64,000 nucleotides of DNA from Orthosia cruda (Eukaryota > Arthropoda > Insecta > Lepidoptera > Noctuidae): assembly GCA_964057195.1 (NCBI GenBank), contig OZ059826.1:7812001-7876000 (forward strand), given 5' to 3'. The notes below the pieces were generated by a model that did not search any database, was not told the DNA's origin, and saw nothing but the letters and a program-made list of their open reading frames with translations. Below are positions 55,621 to 64,000 of this stretch, one piece after another. Every line of letters begins with the position of its first letter. The stretch's first letter is position 1. The translations under genes and the position numbers were made by a program.

Positions 55621-56157
55621 AGGGAGAGGCGAAGGAAGTGAGATGAGTTTCCACGCTTGTAACCTACAGACAAGCGCCGACCGGATGCCATCATTGGGGG
55701 ACGCCCGAGCCCCTCCAGGAATGTCCATCGAGCACTCTTGTCTGGTCGCCAGCCAGCACGTTGGCGCATGCCGGGATTTTTCAACAGTTGGCGGGGCAGC
55801 CTTTCGTGTGTGGCTGGCACACAACTTGGGCCCCCAACTAACTACCTGCGGTCGGCCAGCGGCTCACCGTGCCTCAGATCCAGTCTCCCGATACGTCCAT
55901 AACAGCGCGAGTCAGGCCGGCCTGCCTGCAGTGGAACAACTATCTCGACCCAACTCCCCTAGTGGCTGCACCGAGCATCATACCGGAACACGACTAGGCC
56001 TCTTGGCGGTACGTCTTTACCCGCGCGGTGGTCGCAAGCTTTCGGCCGAAGCCTACCACTAGTTAGTGTCACTTGATTTGCACCAACCGGGGAACACGTG
56101 TAGGGAATCGAATGGGGTACACTCCTACGGAAGTGGGTGACTCAGCCCCCAATAGTC
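55621..56157. other. GC-rich flank of the APE remnant
   Basis: Probably the upstream (ORF1/5' UTR) side of the LINE at 55066-55620. The 139-residue plus-strand open frame at 55643-56062 reflects GC-rich composition and has no recognised domain. Confidence 0.35.
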
Positions 56158-56500
56158 TAGTCCAGAAGTAGGGATGAATTTATAAAATCAATACTGGCGA
56201 CCCCGTACTGGAAGCCGCTGCGCTGTAAGGCTGGAAGACAGGAATCAGTAACCTGGTGAAGGCTGCGGGAATCTGCTGGATGCGAGACGCACATACGGGA
56301 CCTTTCGATGAGGCGTGACGGAGACTCATGTCCAGCAATGGATGTCTTTCGGCTGAAATGATAATGATCATGATAATGTATGGGGTGGTGGATTAAGGCC
56401 CGTTCCATCTCACAGAGAGGAGGTCTGTGTCCCAGCAGAGGGAACATTAAAAAGGCTGATGATGATGATGATGATAATGAATGTGAAGGGTTTCTACTGA
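56158..56500 (+). mobile_element. RTE-type LINE 3' end, decayed
   Basis: 'ctggatgcgagacgcacat', 'gtccagcaatggatgtcttt' and 'cggctgaaatgataatgatc' match 62140-62225 of the long RTE. A second tail ending in GATGATGATGATGATGA follows at about 56430-56475. Confidence 0.7.
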
Positions 56501-56561
56501 TTGTGCATAAAAAGACTTATCAGGAATCAAAAGCAGAAATAGGTAGGGAGAGTAGTACATA

Positions 56562-57191
56562 CAGGATGGACAAAAAAATCGTGGGTCAAACGTAACAGGG
56601 CCATACTAGGGGTAACAAGAAGAAAAAAAAATCGGTTCTTTATGACCTGCTGAAAATAGCCCCAAATATCGCCCTGTTTCGTTTTATTCACGCTGGTGCC
56701 TACACTTATGTATGGAAGTGAAGGGTGGGTATGGCAAAAAAGACATGAAAGTAGGATTAATGCAGTAGAAATGCGCTCCTTGCGAAGTATGTGTGGGGTA
56801 ACTTTAAATGATAGGTTGAGGAATGAGGTAATAAGACAACGTTGTGGTCTAAAAGAAGATGTAGTGACTAAAATTGAAAAGAGTATGTTAAGATGGTTTG
56901 GCCATGTTGACAGGATGAATGAAAGGCGACTAACGAAATGTTTTTACAAGGCAGACGTGAATGGAAACGCCGGGAGGGGACATACATAGACCTTATAGGT
57001 GATGTTCTTCAAAAAGGCCAGGTGCGCAGTACTCATAACCGGCGTGTGTGTATGACTAGATGCATGAATGTGAGTGAAGCAAAAGAAGTATGTAAGGATC
57101 GTAGCAGGTGGCGTTCTGTAGTTTCCCCATGGGAAAAGGCGTGAGTTTATGTATGTATGTTCGTTTGATTCACGTTTTTTGGCCCACCCTG
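56562..57191. mobile_element. Tc1/mariner-like ends enclosing a LINE fragment
   Basis: Outer ends CAGGATGGACAAAAAAATCG and the inverse of GGCCCACCCTG match over about 30 bases with few differences. TA flanks both (56560-56561 and 57192-57193). No transposase; the interior is LINE-derived (56690-57145). Confidence 0.65.
56690..57145 (+). pseudogene. LINE ORF2 C-terminal fragment with one frameshift
   Basis: LMYGSEGWVWQKRHESRINA, MRSLRSMCGV, MLRWFGHVDRMNERRLTK, then after a frameshift near 56975 DLIGDVLQKGQVRSTHNRR and EVCKDRSRWRSVV. The conserved C-terminus of a widespread insect endonuclease-reverse transcriptase. The 3' tail 'ggtggcgttctgtagttt' is shared with about 18182, 24045 and 26255. 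Confidence 0.8.
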
Positions 57192-57197
57192 TAAATT

Positions 57198-57892
57198 GTG
57201 AGATCTTCATAATGTATAGGCTAGGCTGCTCTATGAAATTGACCAAGGATTATAAGTACTCTCTACCGAGAGAAATTGACTGACTTTGAGGATATACCTG
57301 ACACTTTTTTATGCTATTTACTACGTTTTTTCTGCCAGCATTCAAACAGTAAGGCCTATATTCTTAAGTCTTTTTAAAGGAAACTTCCTCCACTCCAATT
57401 GAATCAGTCGCCATGACAACATAAAACTTCATGGTGGACATAATCGCGTATCACAAAAGATACAGCTGGGATTTTAGTAGGAGGGTGGGATGATAATGAA
57501 CTTGCAAGCACCGGGAAAGAGGTTCGTTTTTTTTGCAAGGAATCATAACAGGAACTTATACCATGCGATTAGTTTAAGTCACGTGTACGAAACTTAATTA
57601 TGCAATCCATTGTTCGTAATGTCTAAGAAAGAACCGTTATAAACACCACAAACAAAATTAATAAACACACTTAATGTTTTCCAAACTTTTGTGCTAACGG
57701 ATATCCACTAAACGAGTGCACTCGATTCAAAATCAGAACGATACTTTTTACAGAACGAACTGTTTGCAGCGACTGACATTTAGTTTTTTTTGAATGATTT
57801 TCAAACTGGTGTGCTAGAAATATAGAGTAAATTTATTACTGGCCAGTTATTGTGTTCTTCTATACCAAAGAGACTTTATTGAATCTAATAAA
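57198..57892. other. Upstream flank of the signal-peptide gene at 57893
   Basis: No repeat family or exon recognised. The promoter of the gene at 57893 should lie here. Confidence 0.35.
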
Positions 57893-58686
57893 ATGTGTGA
57901 AACAAAATTAAAGTTACAAGTAGTGTTAATAGTTTTATGTGTGGCTCTTGAAGAGCTTCAAGCAGTCGATGATTGTGAGTACATAAGAGTATTTGTTTGT
58001 TCCTTAGATGTTGTTTCTTATTCTTGGTTCTTCTGTGAAATGTGAAAATCTTGGAATTTCTTTCTTTTTTAAAAACCGTTACAACACTAGGGATTTCTTC
58101 CTGTATCGTGGGTGCATTTACAAACATTTTAAACTCACAAACACAAGACACCCAGATCCGGAATGAATAGGTTCTAATTTTAACCTGTAATTTATTAATG
58201 TTTCCAGCGCTTTTATTCACTGTAACACGAGCGCCTCGGTATTTCGGCATTCTACAGGACCATAGAGGACAGCCGTTGTCTGTGGAGGTTTCAGAAGAAT
58301 ACATGGACCAGGATTACATTGCTACGAATAGGTAACAGTTTTTAAATCAACGAAGAAAATGGGAAAACAATTATATATTGTAAATTATTGTTTTTAAAAA
58401 AATATTATTGTTTTTAAAAAACGTTGCCCCACACTAGGAATTTCTCCTGTATCGTGGGTGCGTTTACAAACATATAAACTCACATGCACAAACACCCAGA
58501 GCCGGAACAACTATCTGTAGGTGATACAAATATTTGTTCCGTGCGGGAATCGAACCCGCGACACGCAGCGCAGCAGTCAATCGCTCAACCACTGCGCCAA
58601 CCGTGCGCCCTAAATGGTAAAAATATATGTATTTAATTTATCTGTTTTCTAAATTTCAGGAAGCGACACAAGATAGCATGGAACAA
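57893..58686 (+). CDS. N-terminal exons of an unrecognised protein with signal peptide
   Basis: Exons are 57893-57974, 58208-58331 and 58660-58686, GT-AG with phases 1, 2 and 2, giving 77 residues plus two bases before a donor at 58687. The start MCETKLKLQVVLIVLCVALE is a signal sequence. The next part reads LLFTVTRAPRYFGILQDHRG and EVSEEYMDQDYIATNRKRHK. It is open at the 3' end. The following intron must contain the RTE at 59062-62237, and no later exon was seen before the window ends. The basic NRKRHK may be a cleavage site. A secreted factor is likely; its family is unknown. Intron 1 holds a SINE tail and intron 2 a whole SINE. Confidence 0.65.
58430..58613 (-). repeat. tRNA-derived SINE, complete copy
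   Basis: Minus strand: head 'gcgcacggttggcgcagtgg', box B 'gggttcgattcccgcac', body with GGGTGTTTGTGC, and end 'acaggagaaattcctagtgt'. It is the intact form of the SINE split at 8754-13091. A partial tail of the same family lies at about 58068-58165. In intron 2 of the gene at 57893. Confidence 0.8.
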
Positions 58687-59061
58687 GTAAGTCTACACAA
58701 ATATTGTTTTTAAAAACAAACATTTAATCTCAAAATACCCAATTCCAAAACCGCGCTTGATATTTTAACTATAAACTTTTGTACTCATTTTGCGTTTATA
58801 ATATTATTATTTCATTTTTTATGCACATGCCATGCAATCTCTTCACCGCCCTTGGCCTTGGTTGACTGGTAGAGAATGCCGAAATGAAGTTTTAATAAAT
58901 AAATTACAGTCAACAAAATAACTAGATGAATACATCCTCATAAATAATAGACCCCATATACTTATAAAAAGTCCATAACGCAAAAAAATGGTACCTACGA
59001 AAGACACCGACTTCAAAAAATATAGTTAATTTTCATTTTGTATTTTTGTATTTTGTATTTG

Positions 59062-62000
59062 TACGTTCCGTATGGTGCCGGAGGTAAAGAATTTCACCAT
59101 CCCATGTCTTCCCGTGGGTGTCGTAAGAGGCGACTAAGGGACAAACCAGAGAATGGGCAGCAGCGTTCTCTGTGCTTCTATAACAACCATACTGCGATCG
59201 CCAACCCGCCTGCCAAGCGTGGCGATTATGGCAAAACCCCCCCAATGAATAGCACAAATAAAAAATGGCCCCTGGTACCCGGCAGCTTGCCTACCCTCGA
59301 CTACGGTAGCGGTCGAGGCTACGGCATGGCAAGGGGTGCTAAGAATCTCCGGACGAGATCCGGCTACCCCAACAATCACCGACGACTGGACCTGGCAACG
59401 TACAACACGCGCACACTTCGGACCGACGAGAAGGTCACCGAACTCGAGGAGGAACTGAGCAGGTTGCGATGGAGTATTATAGGGTTATCTGAAGTCCGAA
59501 GAGAGGGGGAGGACTCGATAATCCTCAAATCCGGTAACCTGCTCTATTTCCGAGAGGGTGACCGGCAGGCGTCCCAGGGTGGTGTCGGGTTTATCGTCCA
59601 CAAGTCCCTTGTGAACAACGTGGTGAAGATCGAGAGTGTGTCGACCAGGGTGGCGTACCTTATACTCAGAATATCCTCAAGATATTCGCTGAAGGTCATA
59701 CAGGTCTACGCTCTAACCTCGGCACACCCCGACGATGAGGTAGAGACCATGTATGAGGATATCTCCAGAGCCATGCATGGTTTCAAAACTCACTTCACCG
59801 TTGTCATGGGGGACTTCAACGCGAAACTGGGCAAACGAGACGAGGATGAGCTGCAAGTGGGGCAATTTGGAGTTGGACAACGGAACCACCGGGGTCACCT
59901 AATGGCCAGTTTTATGAAGAAGGAGGGCCTCTATATGATGAACTCTTTCTTCAAAAAGCGTGAACACAGGAAGTGGACCTGGCAGAGCCCCGATGGTGCA
60001 ACAAAAAATGAGATCGACTTCATCATGTCAACCAAGAAGCAAATGTTCAATGATGTCTCTGTGATCAATTCGGTAAAAACCGGGAGCGATCACCGCATGG
60101 TAAGAGGCACATTGAACATTAATATTAAGCTTGAAAGGTCTCGACTGATGAATTCCACGCTCCGGCCAGCACAGATCCAAGTCCAAAACCCCGAGAGCTT
60201 TCAGCTCGAACTCCAGAATCGTTTCGAGTGCCTAGGGAGCTCCGTGGATGAATATAGCAACGGGTTCGTGGAAGCTGTCCATACGGTCGGGTCTAAGTTT
60301 TTCAAGACCCGTCGTACAGATAGAAACAAAAAGCTCTCAGATCACACCCTCAAGCTTATGAAGGAGAGGCGTGAGATGATCCTGCAGTCTTCAGATGAGG
60401 CGTGCAAATACCGGCAGCTCAATAGACAGATCTCTAAATCCTTGAAAAGAGACCTCCGACGCTTCAATACCGAGCGTATTAAAGACGCTATCGAGCGAAA
60501 TAAAGGCTCCAAGGTGTTTTCAAGGGATCTGGCTATTGGGCAGAGCCAACTCACGAAACTGAAGACCGACGATGGCAGGATCGTATCCGCCAAACCGGAG
60601 CTTCTCAGGGAGATCGAGACATTCTATGGGCAGTTGTACACTTCGATCAGCAAGCCCGTTGCGAGTCTAGCAAACGACCCAAGAGCTAGATTGACCCGAC
60701 ACTATACCGAAGATATCCCGGACGTCAGCCTGTACGAGATTAGGATTGCTCTGAAACAGCTCAAAAACAACAAGGCACCGGGTGATGACGGAATTACGGC
60801 CGAACTCCTGAAGGCGGGTGGAAAACCGGTCCTTAGGGCCCTTCAGAAGCTGTTTGATTCCGTCATACTCGAGGGCAAAACGCCACAGGCATGGTGCAGG
60901 GGTGTGGTGGTACTCTTCTTCAAGAAGGGCGACAATGCCCGGTTGAAGAACTATAGGCACATCTCACTTCTTAGCCATGTCTACAAGTTGTTTTCAAGAG
61001 TCATCACGAATCGTCTCGCGCGCAGGTTTGACGATTTCCAGCCCCCCGAACAAGCCGGATTCCGAAAAGGCTTTAGCACCGTAGACCACATACATACGCT
61101 GCGGCAGGTTATACAGAAGACCGAAGAGTATAACCTGCCTCTCTGTTTAGCCTTTGTGGACTACGAGAAAGCCTTCGATTCGATAGAGACTTGGGCTGTA
61201 CTGCAGTCTCTCCAACGGTGCCAGATCGACTACCGGTACATTGAGGTGTTGAAGTGTTTGTACAAAAACGCCACCATGTCAGTCCGTCTTCAGGATCAGA
61301 CCTCGAAACCAATCCTTCTCCAGCGCGGCGTGAGACAGGGAGATCATTTCTCCGAAACTGTTCACTGCTGCGCTGGAGGATATCTTCAAGGTTCTGGACT
61401 GGAGGGGGCTGGGCATCAACGTTAATGGCGAGTACATTACTCACCTTCGGTTTGCCGACGACATAGTGGTCATGGCTGAGACCATGGAGAGCCTCAGTAA
61501 AATGCTCGATGACCTCAGTAGAGCTTCCGAAAGAGTGGGTCTTAAAATGAACATGGACAAAACCAAGATCATGGTGAATGCCCATGTAACACCCACTCCT
61601 ATCAAGGTCGGAGACTCTACTCTCGAAGTTGTAGACGATTATGTCTACCTGGGACAAACGGTCCAGTTGGGTAGGTCCAATTTCGAGAAAGAGGTCAACC
61701 GTCGAATCCGACTCGGCTGGGCGGCGTTCGGGAAGTTGCGTGGTATCTTCTCGTCCAATTTACCGCAGTGTCTCAAGACAAAAGTCTATGACCAGTGTGT
61801 GTTGCCAGTGATCACCTATGGGACCGAGACGTGGTCGCTCACAATGGGCCTTATCAGAAAGCTCAAAGTCACCCAAAGGGCAATGGAGAGGGCTATGCTC
61901 GGAATTTCCTTGCGTGATCACGTCAGAAATGATGATATCCGCAGGAGAACCAAAGTTACCGACATAACACGAAGAATCGCCAAACTTAAGTGGCAGTGGG

Positions 62001-62237
62001 CAGGGCACATTGCTCGCAGAACGGATGGCCGATGGGGCCGAAAGGTTCTGGAATGGCGACCGCGAACCGGAAGACGATACGTTGGAAGGCCTCCCACTAG
62101 GTGGACTGATGACCTGGTTAAGGTTGCGGGAAGGCGCTGGATGCGAGACGCACGGGATCGGTCAATGTGGCGACGCCTGGGGGAGGCCTAAGTCCAGCAG
62201 TGGACGTCTTTCGGCTGAAATGATGATGAATGATGAT
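59062..62237 (+). mobile_element. Near full-length RTE-type LINE (APE endonuclease and reverse transcriptase), one frameshift
   Basis: TTTTGTATTTG flanks the element on both sides (59051-59061 and 62238-62248), and the 3' end is ATGATGATGAATGATGA, as in RTE-clade elements of about 3.2 kb. The coding frame opens before 59400 with an APE endonuclease (LDLATYNTRTLRTDEK, GLSEVRREGE, VVMGDFNAKLG, SDHRMVRG). It continues into a reverse transcriptase (NNKAPGDDGI, EQAGFRKGFSTVDHI, AFVDYEKAFDSI, GVRQGD). A frameshift near 61345 moves the frame. The rest then follows in the second frame (FADDIVVMAE catalytic box, NMDKTKIMVN, YGTETWSLT) to the stop at 62189-62191. NYRHISL has H where P is usual. Inactive as read, but recent. 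Confidence 0.9.
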
Positions 62238-62458
62238 TTTTGTATTTGGAAGTTGGTAGTATTTTTTTCAAACAGTTTTTTAATTTTTCACTTTTTAGTT
62301 GTACCTATCTAATAGGCAAGTCAGTAAGGAAACTATAACGCCAGAATAGATTTCATGAAACTTGAACATAACCGGTGAAATGAGAGATCTGCGTACCTCT
62401 TATGAGCGTACTGGCGTGATGTTATGTTATGAAATGGTATAAACAATAAACAGACATG

Positions 62459-62660
62459 CGATTGCAGCAATCCCGAGAGATTTGCCGCTATTTATTGAAG
62501 AGTTCTGTTGTATATCTCCGAAGTTCTTCATCAGATCTTCACCAAATTAAAATGGGACCAATTTCAGAACATAATTTTTCAAAAAAAAAAGGAATTTTCA
62601 AAATCGGTCCACAATTGACGGAGATATCGGTGAAAATACAAAAACAAAAAAAAAAACAAC
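62459..62660 (+). repeat. Dispersed repeat shared with 34477-34680
   Basis: Same blocks in the same order, including 'cagcaatcccgagagatttg' and 'aaaatcggtccacaattgac'. Confidence 0.65.
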
Positions 62661-62870
62661 CAATGTCGAACATAGAACCTCCTCCTTTTTGGGAAATCGG
62701 TTAATAAATAGGGATTTGGTCAAGAGTCTTGACCATTAGCATATTTTTTTGGAGTGTGCGCAATATGGTCTTCTTCTACTTCCATTTAAGTCTCAGCATG
62801 AGATTTCATCAGCATATGAACGTCAGGGCAATCCGGCTTCTCGACCACATACATAGTTAAAAGACTAACA

Positions 62871-63781
62871 AACAAGTCAAATTTGAAAATTTTAAAAACC
62901 CCCAACACATTTATCTTGCGGAAAACGCCCCGATTCAAACAGTAAAACGCCCATAACTTTTGAACGGCTGAACCGATTTTATTCAAACATTGCCAAGAAC
63001 ACTCTCGACAAAATCACCTTTCAAACAAAAAAACTAAATCAAAATCGGTTCATCCGTTTAGGAGCTATGATGCCACAGACAGGCACACAGATACAAAGAT
63101 ACACAGCAACACACGTCAAACTTATAACACCCCTCTTTTTCCGGCGGGGGTGAAAAATAACAAGACCGTTCGAGCTAGTGTTTAGTGTAAAATACAAAAG
63201 TGACAAACAAACACAAGAACGAAGTGTATCTATCCGCCATAATAGAAACAATAAGAAAAGTTCTATTGGACACATTCTTAGTAAAGACAATTTAATAGTT
63301 TAGGTTATAATTAAATTAATTATTAGTCTAGATTATAATATATACGATAAGGATCCATCGTATTGTTGAACCCAAGGACATGTCGAAAAAAATCTTATCT
63401 GGGTACTCCTTTTTAACCCCCGACGGAAAAAGAGGGTGTTATAAGTTTGAGGTGTGTTGCTGTGTATCTGTGTATCTGTGTGTCTGTGTATCTGTGTATC
63501 TGTGTATCTGTGTATCTGTGTATCTGTGTATCTGTGTATCTGTGTATCTGTGTATCTGTGTGTCTGTCTGTGGCATCATAGCGCCTCAACGGATGAAACG
63601 ATTTTGATTTAGTTTTTTTTGTTGGAAAGGTGATTGTGTCGAGAGTGTTCTTAGCTATGTTTAAAAAAAAATGGTTCAGCCGTTCAAAAGTTATGGACGT
63701 TTTACTGTTTGAATCGGGATGTTTTCGCAAGATAAATGTGTCGGGGGTTTTTTAAATTTTTAAATTTTACTTGTTAGTTAA
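62871..63781. repeat. Large inverted repeat, arms of about 300 bp
   Basis: 62871-63150 and 63408-63781 are inverted copies of one sequence containing 'ttataacacccctctttttc', 'atcaaaatcggttcatccgt' and 'acttttgaacggctgaaccg' (left-arm reading). The 257-base centre is unique. The right arm is longer because of a microsatellite. Either two oppositely inserted LINE tails or a foldback element. Confidence 0.75.
63450..63570 (+). repeat. (TGTATCTG)n microsatellite
   Basis: More than ten 8-base units with a few GTGTCTG variants. The homologous part of the left arm (about 63080-63115) has only two or three units. The repetitive open frames here on both strands are artefacts. Confidence 0.9.
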
Positions 63782-63834
63782 ATCATCTATAACGCAGTTC
63801 ATCCATCGTTTTAAGGATTCCGTACACAAAGAGT

Positions 63835-63982
63835 AAAAAAGTTAATTAAAAAAATCAAAAAACCCGACTGCTTAAAAAGCGAACCAAAAAGACGTAAACA
63901 AGAAGAAAATCATTGTGTGCAGTCGGCGGATACATCGCTTTTTAAGCAGTCGGGTTTTTTGATTTTTTTAATTAACTTTTTT
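63835..63982. repeat. Perfect 48-bp hairpin with 52-base loop
   Basis: 63835-63882 and 63935-63982 are exact reverse complements containing AAAAAACCCGACTGCTTAAA. The loop contains 'gacgtaaacaagaagaaaat' and a second copy of the GTCGG motif. Related to 51200-51317. Confidence 0.9.
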
Positions 63983-64000
63983 ATTTACAACTTTTCAGTT

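Noticed and set aside
55643..56062. 139-residue plus-strand open frame
   Set aside because: No domain and no splice partners; it is GC-rich sequence beside a LINE remnant on the other strand.
58540..58613. tRNA gene on the minus strand
   Set aside because: Same reason: a tRNA-like head of a SINE whose body and end are shared with 13045-13075.
59134..59379. Minus-strand open frame opposite the RTE
   Set aside because: Antisense shadow of the RTE 5' region; the same shadow appears opposite the decayed copy at 16392-16622.
63380..63730. Repetitive open frames on both strands (SVYLCVCVSV-like and TDTQIHRY-like)
   Set aside because: Pure by-products of an 8-base microsatellite, which stays open in several frames.

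Overview
This is animal nuclear DNA, almost certainly from a moth or butterfly. The genes have GT-AG introns and the background is AT-rich. The interspersed repeats are types I know from lepidopteran genomes: tRNA-headed SINEs, the repeat with the 'gagtcggactcgcgcac' core, jockey-like tails ending 'ggcctaggtgaaataaa', an R1-clade fragment with a UAAUG junction, RTE elements and Dong-like elements. I assembled exons by eye from splice sites, reading phase and family motifs. Species and family of moth are not resolved.

Genes, left to right. (1) 4623-14072, minus: a five-exon, 724-residue protein whose first 230 residues follow the SNF2 helicase N-lobe. Its Walker A and DEAH motifs are destroyed, and it has a long Ser/Thr-rich tail. 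(2) 18473-24334, minus: mitochondrial short-chain enoyl-CoA hydratase (ECHS1), six exons, 294 residues. (3) 25060-26707, plus: cancer-related nucleoside-triphosphatase (NTPCR/THEP1 family), four exons, 192 residues, head to head with ECHS1. (4) 32387-35838, minus: a leucine-rich-repeat protein, three exons, 481 residues, with an acidic and proline-containing tail. (5) 49253-53090, plus: an unrecognised secreted four-cysteine protein, four exons, 201 residues. (6) 57893-58686, plus: the first three exons of another unrecognised protein with a signal peptide, whose remaining exons lie beyond the window. A lone exon-like segment at 45721-45886 is unassigned.

Most of the rest is mobile DNA, much of it nested and datable by order. 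In intron 2 of the SNF2-like gene a tRNA-derived SINE was split by a hAT-type element (8785-12986, 8-bp duplication). That element was then filled by two restriction-like-endonuclease (Dong/R4-like) LINE fragments bounded by TAA microsatellites. At 43.1-45.5 kb a retroelement with a 14-bp duplication holds a second hAT copy of the same family, and that copy holds a mariner. Empty sites for both DNA-transposon insertions exist elsewhere in the window. A nearly full-length RTE with one obvious frameshift fills 59062-62237. Several MITEs, a large foldback element and perfect short-spacer hairpins complete the picture.

There is no operon logic here. The only clear regulatory arrangement is the shared 725-bp interval between ECHS1 and NTPCR. 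I saw no rRNA genes, functional tRNA genes, CRISPR arrays or prokaryotic features.
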